In this document: positions 10,069 through 21,722 of the stretch, in pieces
Position numbering within the stretch: the first letter of the stretch is position 1
Layout: the number at the start of each line of letters is the position of its first letter
Source of the DNA: Stentor coeruleus
Lineage: Eukaryota; Ciliophora; Heterotrichea; Heterotrichida; Stentoridae
Assembly: GCA_001970955.1 (NCBI GenBank)
Contig: MPUH01000165.1
Coordinates: forward strand, 27,801-91,800
Length of the DNA: 64,000 nucleotides
Direction: 5' to 3'
Made by a program: the position numbers and the translations under genes
Notes under the pieces: model-generated
What the model was told of the DNA's origin: nothing
What the model saw: only the letters and a program-made list of their open reading frames with translations
Databases searched by the model: none

Positions 10069-11086
10069 ATGAATTACGTTATTCTTTCAGTGTTAGTATT
10101 TCTTATACAAGATATATTAGCAGATTGTTACAAATGTTCTATTTTCGGTTCAGAGTTTATACTGTACTTTATATATAGTAACAAAGACCTTAATGCTTAT
10201 TGTTTGCCAAATTCAGCATGTTCTGATACATGTCAAGGAATAATAGTCTCAAATATTGAAACATGCCCAAGATCAGATGTAATTATTTATATAGTCAATT
10301 TGTTTAAATTATTTTCATGCAGAATCATCAGGTTCTATAAGTATTTCAAAAATATCCTCTTGGAATATTTGTTATTGGTTTTTGGATTTAAGGAAAAGAA
10401 CCAAAGGTTTTTCTATTTTCAATGTTGAAACCACAGGTCATGTGTATTTAAAAATTAACAGCTATGAAAATGATGATTCTCCTCGGATTGTTCAACAATA
10501 TGATATTACTAGAGAAAGTAAATCGGAGTTTAATATAACTGGGAATTTGTATGAAATTTTAGCTTTATCAATGGCGTTAAGTGGAAATGTTGAAGTAAAA
10601 TTTTCATGGAATCAAAACACTTCTGGGGGTAATGATGAGTCAAATACTATTATTGTGTTATCAGTTTCTGGGGCGGTATTTTTGATATTCTTACTGTGTA
10701 TTATAGCTTGTTTAGTTACGGCTATAAAAAGAAAAAGAGCGAGTTCTAGAGTTAGTCAGCAAATATATGAAATTGTTCCTGGTGACTGTTCGTTTATAAG
10801 TCATATGGATACAAACATGCCTTCAAAACTGTTTTGCAGCAAAACTCTTATTGATCCTTGCGTTATTTGCTTTGAGAAGTACTTTATAATTAGATTTTAT
10901 TTCGGGTGTTTTGTTAGAGAACTACCTTGCAACCATTTGTTTCATACAACTTGTATCGATGAATGGATATATATGAAAAAAACTTCTAGTTCTTGTCCTT
11001 TATGTCTTAAGCCTATTTTTGATTTCCCTAGCCAGCTAGATAATTCATTAAATAACGAAAGGAGTCTGTCATATATTCCTAGTTAA
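10069..11086 (+). CDS. Membrane RING-H2 E3 ubiquitin ligase, 323 aa, four exons
   Basis: Exons are 10069-10163, 10179-10278, 10295-10878 and 10894-11086 (972 nt after removing introns of 15, 16 and 15 nt). The predicted product has a signal peptide (MNYVILSVLVFLIQDILA), a Cys-rich lumenal region, and one transmembrane helix (about residues 200-222, TIIVLSVSGAVFLIFLL) followed by a basic stop-transfer stretch. The C-terminal RING-H2 finger begins CVICFEKF and continues VRELPCNHLFHTTCIDEW and SCPLC, so all eight zinc ligands are visible. The third intron falls inside the RING, and removing it gives the exact family spacing. Likely role: ubiquitination at endomembranes; substrates unknown. It resembles type I membrane RING proteins (PA-TM-RING/Goliath-like), although no clear PA domain was seen. 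Confidence 0.88.
10164..10178 (+). other. 15-nt intron
   Basis: GTACTTTATATATAG. It is in frame, so unspliced reading also stays open. Called from its match to the other introns. Confidence 0.7.
10279..10294 (+). other. 16-nt intron
   Basis: GTAATTATTTATATAG. Removal is required to join the signal-peptide exon to the RING frame. It is the only 16-mer among those found here. Confidence 0.88.
10879..10893 (+). other. 15-nt intron inside the RING finger
   Basis: GTACTTTATAATTAG. Removal restores the canonical spacing between the second and third Cys of the RING. Confidence 0.88.
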
Positions 11087-11200
11087 ATTTAATTTTAGTT
11101 AAAAATCATATAAAAAATGCTAATAACCTAATCAAAATTTTAAGCATAAATTCTTAAACCCATATCAAAATCACAATAATCTTATAATAAATCAAAATCT

Positions 11201-11305
11201 ACAACCCAAAATATAAACATAAAATATTTCATAAAAACATAAAAACACCCAAAATCNACAACCCAAAATATAAACATAAAATATTTCATAAAAACACCCA
11301 AAATT
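11201..11305. repeat. Overlap duplication around N at 11257
   Basis: Copy 11201-11256 recurs from 11258 with an 8-bp indel. Unmerged contig overlap in the 11087-11389 intergenic region, which holds no gene. Confidence 0.8.
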
Positions 11306-11389
11306 ACCCATATCTTAAAAGTTTTATAAACACATTATCCTACCCTAAAACTCATAATTTCACATAATCCTATCAACTTAATTATATCC

Positions 11390-14300
11390 TCAATCAAAAA
11401 GTCCTCCAGCATCATCATCATCAAAATCTTCATTTTCTTCCTTTTTCTTATTCAAAATATTCTCAATAACCCCTTTAGGACTTACATTCAAAATATCTTT
11501 TTTCTCATTCTCTTCACCTCTATCAGTATTTCCCCCTTTATCCGATTTCTCATATCCTTCATCTCCTAAACTTTGCTTTCTCATTTTTTCCTGATTTACT
11601 CCAGCACCTCTTTTTCTCTTCCCTGTACTTCCTTTATTTAAATTTTTCAGTTTTGCTTTCAAGTCTTTTATTGTCCCATTCAACCCTGAAACATTTAATA
11701 TTTCTTCTAAAGCTTTAGCTGGATCATCAATTCCTAAAGAATCTTTGCTTTTATTAGCAATTAATGCAATTGAGCTTTTAAAATCATCAAATGTTAAGGT
11801 TTCTAAAGACTTTTTCTTAGTAAAAATTTTAAAGATTTTCAATGCTTGATCTTGTTGAGTATTTGCATATAAATCGAATTGTGTGCAGAATTTATCATAT
11901 GATTGCCATGGTAATGAACCATCTTGAGGCATATCTTTTCCTAATATTCCAATATAATAAGTGAAAACAATATCTAGTTGTTGAGAGTTTTGTGAAAGGA
12001 GGTTTTTGATTTCAGGATTATTTAAAATAAGAGTTTCTTCTTTTTTTCCTGTATTTTTATCATCTCTGCTCTGAGTTTCTTTAAGTTTTTGTAAGCCTTG
12101 GAGTTTCTTTTTGACTTTTTGATCTTTTTCTTGCTGAGCTTTTTTTGCTTCTTCGTTTTTCTGCTCTAGAACTTTCTGTTGTTTTTCTTTCAAAATCTCA
12201 TCTAAACGTTCTTGGTTTCTTTTCTTAGCTTCTTCAAACTTTTTTGCATTTTCTGCATCAGTTTTTTTCTTAGACTCTTCATCCTCTTTAGTTTTTTTCA
12301 TTTCCTCATCTTTTTTTTTATTCCATTCCTGTATCATCCTAGCTTTTTCCTCCCTTTCTCTACGGACTTTTTCTTCATTATCTCTTTTTTTAGCATCAGC
12401 CATTTGCATTTCATGTTTTTTCCTTTCTTCTTCTTGTTTAAGTTTCATCTGCCTTTCTTCTTTAGCTTTATTAAGTTCATCTAATAACTGTTGTTGTCTT
12501 ATTTTTCTTTTTTTATCATCCTCAGCTTTTTTATTATCTTCATCCATTTTCTCTTTTTCACGTTTTTGTTCATATTTTTCTTCCTGCACGGCAAATTTTT
12601 GTTTTCTCGTTATAAGTTGTTTCATATTTAACTGAACAGAATGAAGTATATCTTCTAATAATAAAGCACATTCATTATAGGTTTCTTTATCATTACTAGG
12701 AGCATGAGCAACCCAGAATTTTAATGATGGGGAAAGTTTTATAGGTTGGATTATTGATGATGGTATTTTTTTTTCCTTTTCTTTTACAGGGTCTTGAATT
12801 GGACTGTTGATTTGTGGTTCTGTTTTTTTATCAGGTTTTGGGTTGATGCCTTTTGCTTTATATGAGGTTAAATATTCAACTTGAGGTTCAAGAAATCGGA
12901 TTCCAAGACTTGAAAAAAGTATAGAGTCTATTATTTCTATTGAGTTTTTATATGAAGGTTCTATTGATAAACATTCTGGAATACAAAAAGTTACTTGGAT
13001 ATCTTTGTCGATAATCCTTTTGTAACCTTCTGGCATTTGCGTATTAGGGTCTTTTATAAGAAGTTTATTTAAGGATTTTATAATGTCTTTATCTCCGGAA
13101 CCAAAGTCAGATTCATCGAAAATCTCAGTTGACTGGCCTTTGGATTTTAGATAAAGTTTCATATAGTCTAAAAGAAGTTTTATTGATACTACTGGAGGAA
13201 GATGACTGTAATCTTGATGCCTTTTTGAATATATAAAGTATGCTAGTTGGCAAAATACCCCTTTAAAACCTTCGTAATCCACAAAACTTTGCTCAGCTTG
13301 TTTAGCTATTTTGTGGTTGTATGCCCGCATTATTGTTTGCAATTCGTTTTTTGTAAGGAGGATTGGGATAACATTATGGTCTTTCATAATTTTTATATAC
13401 TCCCCATCAAAAAGCTTAGACTTTCTATCTGCATGGGATTCAAATCCAGTCTTATTATGTTGAACTTTTCTTGCAAACCCCGTCCCTGAATATTTATTAA
13501 AAAATACTTTGAAAACTTTGCTGTATTTAACTACCATTAGATTTACAGCTTCCAACTGGTCGCTTTCAGATGCTGAAAATTCCCTCAATTGGATTTCTTC
13601 TGGGATTATAACTAGCTTTTGCACAACACCTTCATTATAAATTTGTGCTATTTCATTTGTTTTACCTACATTTTGTTCAACTTTTCTAATTTCAAGTTGC
13701 TGTTTGATTTTTTTCTTCTTGAAATCAAGGCTCTTTTTCACTTTTTCTTCCTCCTCACGGTTTTTTTGGTCTTTTTCTTGTTTTTTCTTTTTAGCTTTTT
13801 CAATATCTCCTGCTGCTCGTTCCCAAGGGAAGTTGGCTTTTTTCTTTGGTAGTGAGGATTTTGATTGGGTGTTAGATACTGGGACTAAGGCTAAAACTTT
13901 TTCTTCTTCAGCTGGGTCTTCTTTTACAGATTCCATAGGTTCTTGTATAAGTGCAACTTTATAGTTTCTGTTTTCATAGTCTTCTATAAGCTCTAAAGAG
14001 TTCCCAAAGAGTCCTAAAACTGCCAAAAAGGCTTTTGAGTGCTGATTAGTAGTTTCAAAAAACACATGGCAATTCTGAAGCAAATTTTCTTTAATTTTCT
14101 CATTCAATCCATCTTGCCACTGTTGGATAATCCAACTAATCATATCCAAAATCCTATTCCTCTGCTGAGCCATTTCAGGTAAATTCACTTGCCCCTTAGT
14201 CGGTTTTTTCAGTAGCAGATTTTCTGTATTAATAACAACATTAAACCCATATTTGCAAAACATAAACAAATACTCTTGCATAGGTTCATTTTGAATGAAA

Positions 14301-16183
14301 CGTGATGCAACATAAGTATACGGTACACCAGCTGCTTTAGAATATAAAAAATCATGTAAATAAGCTTTACCAACAACATCAATTAACAAAATCGCATGTT
14401 TTATACTCAATCTAGGATACTGAGCAATAATCGAAATAAACTCATAATCAAAAACCTCTAAATCCACTTCAGAAACTTGTAACCTCTTAATAAATGGTTC
14501 AATCAAAATACCAATCGGGATTCCTGAATTCATCTTAAAAAGTAAAACGAAATTCGTTATAATAAACTCTCTCATATCAGAACTTGAATAATTCTCAACA
14601 AGTAAAAAAGTTAAAGTCCTATAAACAATCGGGGCAAACGAGTTACTTTTTTCTGAAAAGAACTCTAATAAATAAAACATATTACTTATTGCCATAGTTT
14701 TTATAATCAAATTCTCATCACGACAAGATCTATTTATAAGCCCTAAAACACTGTTAATAAGACTTTCGTTTTCCCCAATGTAATTGAAAAAATATTTTAT
14801 GCATCTGACTAGAAAATTAAGCCCCAAAGCACGTAAGTCATTAGGTTTTCCGATTTCAGTTTCTTTTATCCCTAAATCAATCCAATAAGTTATTACCCCA
14901 GATTCGGTAAGTTCTTCAGATGCAGTTTNAGTTTCTTTTATCCCTAAATCAATCCAATAAGTTATTACCCCAGATTCGGTAAGTTCTTCAGATGCAGTTT
15001 TACTTTCTGATATGAATTGAAGGAATTCATCAATAAGGTCGATATACTCTTTTGGTTCGATTACAGTATTTCTAAGATGTTGAGTAAAAAGTTCAAAGTA
15101 GTTGTTTTGGCCGATATGAAGTAANTTACTTTCTGATATGAATTGAAGGAATTCATCAATAAGGTCGATATACTCTTTTGGTTCGATTATAGTATTTCTA
15201 AGATGTTGAGTAAAAAGTTCAAAGTAGTTGTTTTGGCCGATATGAAGTAGCATTTCTAAAAGGTTGTGGTAAATAGAAAAACCTAAGCGTTTTTTAGAGA
15301 CAATACATAAATCGAGGATTGATTCTTTTGTAAACCATTCCCAAAGATCATTTGAAAGGTATTTATCAGCTAAATCTAAAGATAGTTTTGTAATAACGGT
15401 GAAAGTTAACTCAACAACTTCTTGATCTTTGCTTAGGATTCCTGGTTTTAAAGCGTTCATAACAGAATTTAGGGAACCATCTGAGAGTTCTGCATGAATA
15501 AGTTCAGTGAGCTTGTTTGTATATGAGTAAATTTCATTAAGCCACATTCTAACTGGGTCAAAATCCCCTTTAAGCCCTTTAGCGATTATATGTGCTAGAA
15601 ATTTATACCCTTGGGCAAGAAGTCCAGCTCCTTGTTTTGGTTTTAATGAAAAATTGTGACAGAAAGATAAAAGTAAGAACTCAAGGCACGATTCTGCATC
15701 AAGTAAAGATTTCTGATCATCAATGTTTTCTATTATCAATCCTTCTTCTGGAGCTTGTGTGGGTTTATATCCTCTTTTTGATGTACTCTGAGGAGATTTA
15801 AATCCTTCTGCAGTATAAAGCTGAATCATTACTTCTATAAGCATTTCTCTATCCCCACCTATTATAAGGCTTTTTGTATCTGGGTCTAAATTTATATTGA
15901 ATAATTGTAATGCTTGGGATAAAACATTCCAATTGTAAAGTTTCGCTGCAGGGGTTATTGCGTTTTTTAATGTATTGATTTCTGGCATGGGTGTTGAGAG
16001 TCTTTCAAGCTTGTTCTATATAGCAGTTACTTTAACTTGATTTAATCTTTTTATGAGTTTTGTAAAAGCATAGCCTGACTCAAAAGATTGTAAAATTTCC
16101 GCAGGGATTTCGCTGCCGGATGATGGGAGTTGAAACAAACCTGTTGATTTGAGCCAGATATAAAGATTTTCTGGGACTTCCAT
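11390..16183 (-). CDS. CH-domain, armadillo-like and coiled-coil protein, about 1526 aa
   Basis: The coding start is the ATG at 16181-16183. A 15-nt intron at 16016-16030 joins it to the long frame, and two overlap duplications (N at 14929 and 15125, periods 72 and 126) must be collapsed. Residues 1-115 (ENLYIWLKSTGLFQLP through GDREMLIEVMIQLY) look like the CH_2/DUF1042 calponin-homology fold of SPEF1/CLAMP-type ciliary proteins. About 150-640 is all-helical and HEAT/armadillo-like. Charged Lys/Glu regions flank a globular segment (about 780-1050). A very long Lys/Glu/Gln coiled coil follows (about 1080-1310), then a helical domain and an acidic tail ending DDDDAGGLFD. Likely a microtubule-associated cortical or axonemal protein; no exact orthologue was recognised. 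Confidence 0.82.
14858..15000. repeat. Overlap duplication around N at 14929
   Basis: Copies 14858-14928 and 14930-15000. The period of 72 keeps the frame of the CH/coiled-coil gene, so the artefact hides as a 24-codon insertion. Confidence 0.9.
15000..15250. repeat. Overlap duplication around N at 15125
   Basis: Copies 15000-15124 and 15126-15250, period 126 (42 codons), with at least one substitution between them (attacag versus attatag). Suggests two haplotypes. Confidence 0.9.
16016..16030 (-). other. 15-nt intron
   Basis: GTAACTGCTATATAG in the sense direction. It contains an in-frame TAG, so it must be removed to reach the CH-domain start. Confidence 0.9.
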
Positions 16184-16288
16184 ATTTTTATATGTAATTA
16201 TGAGTTTTTTGAGTTAAGATAAATTGTGGAAATCGATATATTTTAATTGTATTCATATCTTTTATTATACAAAACTGTTCTGATATAG

Positions 16289-17035
16289 TTAATTTATTGA
16301 TAAATTTCTAAGTCTTTTCAAATTATCTTTCAAACTTTTCTTTATCTCAACCGTCCTCGACAATTCTTGAATAATCGAAGCCTCAGTTACTTCCAATTCC
16401 GAAATATGATCCATAGCTTCGGACTCTTCTCTTTTTTCCTCATTTATCGACTTATAATATCTTTCTTTAACTTTTTCTTTATATTCTCTTTGATTCAAAC
16501 ATCGATCCCTTAAAGATTTCACATAACCAGATTTTATTTCCTTACATTTATCTATACGAGTTTTCCATTCTTTATCTTTACCAGATGTATGATCATTTTT
16601 CCATTTAGTAGTTTGTTCCCTTTTTTCTTGAACTAAATATTGTTTTTTTTTTAGTATACAATCAGTTAAATCTTTTATGTTTTTCTTATTTTCTTCTCTA
16701 GATTGTCTGATTTGATACTTTTTATGCTCAAGATTTTCTATTTGGTCTGATAAAGATTTTCGTCGTTGTTCAAGTGATTTTGTTTTGAAGTTTATGTTAG
16801 CTTCTTCCTTTTGGATTTCTCTTTGGAGGTTTTGTATTTCTTTATCTGCGAGGCTTTTGATTTTGTTCAACTGATTTACCCTGTTTGATACGATTTGTAA
16901 TTGGTATTTAGCTTGCTTTTTATCGAATGTGGCTTGGAGTTTTTCATTTTTGGTAGACTTTGGAGTGTTGGATGGTAAGGAAGTACTTAAGCTATTTGGT
17001 TCGTTCCAGCTGAACCTGGTAGCGAATTTATCCAT
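16289..17035 (-). CDS. Coiled-coil protein, 248 aa
   Basis: After about 45 Ser/Pro/Lys-rich residues, residues 45-245 are almost continuous charged heptads (for example QLNKIKSLADKEIQNLQREI), predicting a long rod. No globular domain or known family was recognised. It lies about 100 bp from the 5' end of the CH/coiled-coil gene on the same strand. Composition fits a structural cytoskeletal protein, but no specific role can be read. Confidence 0.65.
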   Translation of the reverse strand: MDKFATRFSWNEPNSLSTSLPSNTPKSTKNEKLQATFDKKQAKYQLQIVSNRVNQLNKIKSLADKEIQNLQREIQKEEANINFKTKSLEQRRKSLSDQIENLEHKKYQIRQSREENKKNIKDLTDCILKKKQYLVQEKREQTTKWKNDHTSGKDKEWKTRIDKCKEIKSGYVKSLRDRCLNQREYKEKVKERYYKSINEEKREESEAMDHISELEVTEASIIQELSRTVEIKKSLKDNLKRLRNLSIN

Positions 17036-17727
17036 GGTTAAGGGAATATATAATGGGATTATTTGTTGTTATATGATTTATAGTTATAATTAAGGTGGTG
17101 TATGAGATAATATGAAGGGTAAGATAATTGTTTTAAAGGTAATTGATTTGGTGTTTAGGGTTAATAGAATTAGCTTTAGTTGTTTTTTAATTGTATTTAA
17201 GGTGAGAAATTAGATAGTGTTGGAGATTTAATTGTAATAAAGTAGTTTGGGTGTATTCAGGTTAGTTTAATTGTATTTAGAGTTAGATTTTATATGATAT
17301 AGAATACTATGATTATACTATAAAAGTTATAAGTTGGATATATTTAGGATTACACTAATTAGGTTTAAGATGATATATTTAATATTCTTAATATTACCCT
17401 AATTATACTTAGAGTAATTTATCGGATATATTCAGAGAGGATTTAAATTACACACAAAGTTGTTATCTTTATTACTTAAAATATTTTACTTATACTTATA
17501 CCAACAACTTAATGTGTTAGAATAATAAAAGAAATATTATTATTCTCAATACTAAACCTATCTAGTCTTAATCAAAATATAACAAAATCTAATTTATAAA
17601 ATAAATATTTCCTACCTCAAACAAAGCATTTATCTTATCATTTATAACACCAAATACAAAACTCAAAATAACCTCCAATAAAAAACTAAATAATAATAAT
17701 AATCTAAATTTCTAAAGCGAATACCTA
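17036..17727. other. Intergenic, no gene seen
   Basis: Plus strand G/T-rich to about 17300, then A/T, then A/C-rich from about 17560. This matches a 5' flank of one minus gene and a 3' flank of the next. Confidence 0.6.
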
Positions 17728-18879
17728 TTAATTATCATAATCAAACATCATAGCATTCTTCATAATTGTTCTCATCAATTGCGGTTTTGCTTTTGCAAGT
17801 CTAAATATCCCTTACGCTAAAACATTGACCATGAAAAGTGGACTAGCTCTAAAATGCCCATTCTGTAACACTTCTAAGCCAAGATCCACCAAATTTTTAT
17901 GTTTTTTATGTAAATGTTCACGTAAACTACTATCAGAATTAAACTTAGAACCTTTACAAGCAGGACATAAAAACCTATATTTTTTAAAAGATGACTGATA
18001 TCTTGGTTTAAGTTCTTTAGTAACAATTTCAACTAAATCTTCTATAGGTTTACTCATCATTTCATCTAAATAACTCTTACTTATAAACTCTTGATTTATC
18101 CCAAGTTCCGATAACGAAAGTCCTTTATCATTAAGTTTCATTTCTGATTGTATAGATTCTTCTTCTGAATGATCATTTATATCTTTAACCTGATCAAAAC
18201 AGCTTTCTGGGTTATTTTCAATCATTTGTCTAATTTTCCCATCACTACTCAAAAGTTTAGATAAATGCGTTATTTTGTTTGATGGTTTATTTAAAGCATC
18301 TTTCGCAAATTGGGTTTCAATTTTCAACACCCCAGAGTCTTTTGGTTTATCAAAACCCCCAGTAAAATCTTCAGCTTTATCCCATTGGGTGTTTTTTCCT
18401 GGAGCATTTTGTTTTTCTTTATAAAGTGAAACAGGTTTATTTGTTGTTATGATAATATTCCCAGTTTGCCCTTCTTTTGCATTTACTGATATGTTTGTTA
18501 TGTCCCCGAATTTCATTTCGATTCTGCGTTTTTTTTGTTTATCTTCATTATTGCTATTATCAGTGTATTCCCATATGAACTGTTTTTTTTGGAAGTAAAT
18601 TTTAGCGATAAGAGCTGAATTGGAGTCAACAAGAAAGTTCCCAGGCGTACCTGGAGTTGTTATACGGAGGATATCAGCGTTGATTTCACTTGGGAGAACT
18701 TTGTTTTCGCTGTAGCCTGAACGAGTATTAGCATTACCGAATTGATCTTCTTCTTGAGTTAATAATGATGGGGTTTGTATAGGAGCGTTTGCTAAGCTCA
18801 TACTTGAAGCTGTTTGCAGTAATTTTGGCCTTTCAATGATAGGCGGGTTATGTCTTACTATCCCTCCAAATCCTAGCAT
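17728..18879 (-). CDS. C2H2 zinc-finger protein with PH-like domain, 378 aa, two exons
   Basis: Exon 1 is 17816-18879 and exon 2 is 17728-17800; a 15-nt intron at 17801-17815 carries the apparent stop, so the last 24 residues are hidden from simple ORF calls. Residues about 75-200 (LIAKIYFQKKQFIWEY, IEMKFGDITNI, LYKEKQNAPG, NTQWDKAEDFTGGF) resemble a PH-like domain I know from plant proteins with a WQ...DFTGGQ motif. Residues about 305-330 form a C2H2 finger: FLCPACKG, then LREHLHKKHKN. The last exon is a short basic helix ending MMFDYDN. A nuclear or nucleic-acid-binding role is plausible but not shown. Confidence 0.8.
17801..17815 (-). other. 15-nt intron
   Basis: GTAAGGGATATTTAG in the sense direction. 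It extends the zinc-finger gene by 24 codons to a TAA at 17728-17730. Confidence 0.85.
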
Positions 18880-20351
18880 TTATATATTATAAAGAAAAAT
18901 GTATGAGGTATTATAATTTTTACTTAAAATATACCTCTGAAAAATATCTATAAATAAGAAAATAGTTACAGTTTTAGGTGGGGTTGCTTTGATATGAGNC
19001 TATAAATAAGAAAATAGTTACAGTTTTAGGTGGGGTTGCTTTGATATGAGGCAAGGAAAATAGTTTATTAATAATGTTTGGGTTTATGGGTTTTATGCTG
19101 ACTATGGGACTTGAATAAAAATTTCTCAGGGTTTTGTTTTTTTTTTCATTGTTTTTGTTGTATTTTTAGTTGTTTTTGTTATATTTTCATTGATTTTAGT
19201 GGGGTTGTTTCTTGTATAGCTAGACTAGGGGTTGTGCTTTTATCACTTAGTTTATCAAGTTTTTTTTCTCAATCATTTGCCCTTTTCTTTATATTTAAAG
19301 GGATTTTTTTTATTCTTGTTTATAGTTTTTTGAGCTTAATTTATATTACTCTGATTATTTTTTTTGATAATTTTAAGGTTTTGTTATCTGTAATATTAGA
19401 ACTTTTTACTTAAAAATATTTTTCTCTATTTGCCCCTTTTGTGTATCTAAGTTTATAGTAATTTCTTAAATAATATTATCTATCTTTATATAACATATAA
19501 AAAATTTATATAGTTTAAATAATGTATTAGAGGTTTATATAATAAATTTTTATTAAATGTTGTATTTTTATTTGGATGTTTAGTTTAAAAAAATGTTTGA
19601 CATTTTGTTAATTTTACTTGGGATATGCTAGTTGATTTAGAGTATTTAATAAGGTATTTTAATATATCTCTACAATTTTTAAATTAGATTTGGATTAATG
19701 TGTGATTATCAGTTGGAAAATTTTATATTTAGGATTGTCTTTGAGTAACTGGAATTTAGCTATGATAACTTTTCCTAGCATTTTGCTGATTATCTTCTTA
19801 GAATAAAAAACAATTTTTTTCATAGAGTTTCTTTATTTTCTAATTTAGTTTTCCTATTTATTATATAATATATAATTCTTACTCACTCTAATCGGTACTA
19901 ACTCAATTTCTAACTTAATCATCAAGCAAAATTCTTCTACTCGTTATTTAATGATATAATGTATGTGTAAATAAAATCATATCCTTTAATAAATAAAAAT
20001 CCTTACCCACAACATTAAGCACTAATTATCTATAAAAAAATCTACTTAAAACAAATAAAATGTACCTCATCCAATTACCAACTAAACCCATAGCCCAAAA
20101 TTTTTTATACAATTTTCTATCTAATCTCATTTTTATACAACTAAAAGCATATCAAATTTTAAATCATATTATCCATACAAACCTTACAGCTAAAAATCCT
20201 ATAAAACCCTTCAATATCTCATCCGAAAATCTAAATTTCCCACTTATCTTTTCCACATAAACATCAGAATTCCTCCAATATTCCTTTCACAATAAACCTC
20301 ATAAACTTTTTAATTTTATCAGTACTATTTCATCATAAAAATAAAATAATA
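18880..20351. other. 1.5-kb divergent intergenic region, no gene seen
   Basis: T/G-rich on the plus strand to about 19800 (5' flank of the minus zinc-finger gene), then A/C-rich before the kinase. Short frames here are explained by this composition. Confidence 0.6.
18948..19050. repeat. Overlap duplication around N at 18999
   Basis: Copies 18948-18998 and 19000-19050 appear identical. Unmerged overlap in non-coding DNA. Confidence 0.88.
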
Positions 20352-21722
20352 ATGACTAGCTATATAAGCTTTTCCTACTCCTCCAAACCTGAATCAAGCC
20401 AAACCCGCGGTCGAAGCAAAAAATCTCACATAATATCCTTCAAACACAACTCAAAACTAAAACACTTCACTCGTTTAACAACCACAGCTTCTTTTTTCCC
20501 TACAGCATCCCAAAGAGCATCAAGTTCCATAAGACACTCCTCAAAAAACTCATCAAAAATCCCTTTGCAAATCTCAAATTCCAAAGGCATTTACAACAAC
20601 TCAATCTTAACCTGTGAAATATCCCGAAAAAACTCACTTCCTGATAACCTAACTGACTTTCCTAACCTTTTCCCAATAACCTCAAAAGCTGCTTTATTAA
20701 AATACCCAAATCTTCTAACAGATTACGAGAAAGAAGAAATGAAATATTACAGTCTTATATATTTTTTGGCTCCATCATGTATCAAAGCTGGATCTTTATT
20801 TTTACTTGATGATGAAGATGGGAATTATAGAGCATTACAAGGAGATCATTTAGTTTTTAGATATGAAGTATTTCACACACTAGGTAAAGGAAGTTTTGCT
20901 ATGACTTATAAATGTTTTGATCATAAACATAAACAATTTGTTGCTGTTAAGATTATAAAGAATATTAAAAGACTTGAAAGCCAAAGTGAAATCGAAGTTA
21001 GACTACTTAAGAAAATCAAAATGCATAACTCTAAAAATGAGTATGGGATTGTAAACATTTTAGATAATTTCAAATTCCGTGGACATCCTTGTATAGTATT
21101 TGAACTACTAGATCTGAGTATACTTCAGCATCTTAAATTGAATAACCATAGAAGTTATCCAATAGAGGTAGTAAAATCTTATACAAGATGTTTATTGAAA
21201 TCATTATCTTTTCTTAAATCACATTCGATAATCCATAGTGATTTAAAACCTGCTAATATTTTACTTTCAAACAATCCAGCTGTGCCACTTAAAATTATTG
21301 ATTTTGGTACTTCGTGTAGTTCAAAAGAAATTGTGTATAAATATATACAAAGTCGGTATTATAGAGCACCTGAAGTAATGATGGGTTTAGATTATGATGA
21401 AGCTATTGATATGTGGTCTTTAGGATGTGTATTATATGAACTGGTTACAGGTTCGATACTTTTTAAAGGTGATACTGAAGCTGAAGTCTTAAGCCAGGTT
21501 TGTTTTATACGTGGTAAACCTCCATCTGAACTTAAAGCTCGAGCACAGAGAAATTTATCTTTTAATGGGGAAAAAAAGTCAACTTTTGAATATAAAATCC
21601 ATGACAAAAATTTAATAGACTTCTTGGAAAGTAATTTTTATATAGGATGTCTTAATTGGGATCCAAGGCTTAGACTTAAACCTGAAGATGGACTTTTACA
21701 TGCTTGGCTAAGGGAATTTTAA
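20352..21722 (+). CDS. DYRK-type CMGC protein kinase, 456 aa
   Basis: A 170-residue Ser/Thr-rich N-terminus precedes a kinase domain at about 173-455. Visible elements are the Gly loop LGKGSFA, VAVKII (catalytic Lys), the catalytic loop HSDLKPANILL (DYRKs have HCD rather than HRD), DFGTSC, the activation loop YKYIQSRYYRAPEV and DMWSLGCVLYELVTG. The YxY-IQSRxYR activation loop is the DYRK signature, where the second Tyr is autophosphorylated during translation. The third Gly of the Gly loop is Ala here. The kinase lacks a long C-terminal tail. The start lies after an A/C-rich tract. Likely an active dual-specificity kinase; the subfamily (DYRK1, DYRK2 or Yak1/HIPK) is not resolved. Confidence 0.9.
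   Translation: MTSYISFSYSSKPESSQTRGRSKKSHIISFKHNSKLKHFTRLTTTASFFPTASQRASSSIRHSSKNSSKIPLQISNSKGIYNNSILTCEISRKNSLPDNLTDFPNLFPITSKAALLKYPNLLTDYEKEEMKYYSLIYFLAPSCIKAGSLFLLDDEDGNYRALQGDHLVFRYEVFHTLGKGSFAMTYKCFDHKHKQFVAVKIIKNIKRLESQSEIEVRLLKKIKMHNSKNEYGIVNILDNFKFRGHPCIVFELLDLSILQHLKLNNHRSYPIEVVKSYTRCLLKSLSFLKSHSIIHSDLKPANILLSNNPAVPLKIIDFGTSCSSKEIVYKYIQSRYYRAPEVMMGLDYDEAIDMWSLGCVLYELVTGSILFKGDTEAEVLSQVCFIRGKPPSELKARAQRNLSFNGEKKSTFEYKIHDKNLIDFLESNFYIGCLNWDPRLRLKPEDGLLHAWLREF

Noticed and set aside
10085-10112. Candidate 16-nt intron in the signal-peptide exon of the RING gene
   Set aside because: Removal would shift the frame and destroy a good signal peptide.
12212-13964. Several plus-strand frames rich in Phe, Leu and Ser
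   Set aside because: Antisense shadows of the Lys/Glu-rich coiled-coil region of the large minus-strand gene.
19111-19413. Open frame of about 100 residues rich in Phe, Cys and Ser
   Set aside because: It begins with TTG and is made of T-rich sequence matching the G/T-rich plus strand upstream of a minus-strand gene. No protein-like pattern.
20060-20260. 66-residue frame upstream of the DYRK kinase
   Set aside because: Lies entirely in the A/C-rich 5' flank; Asn/Ile/Leu/Pro-rich composition follows base content.
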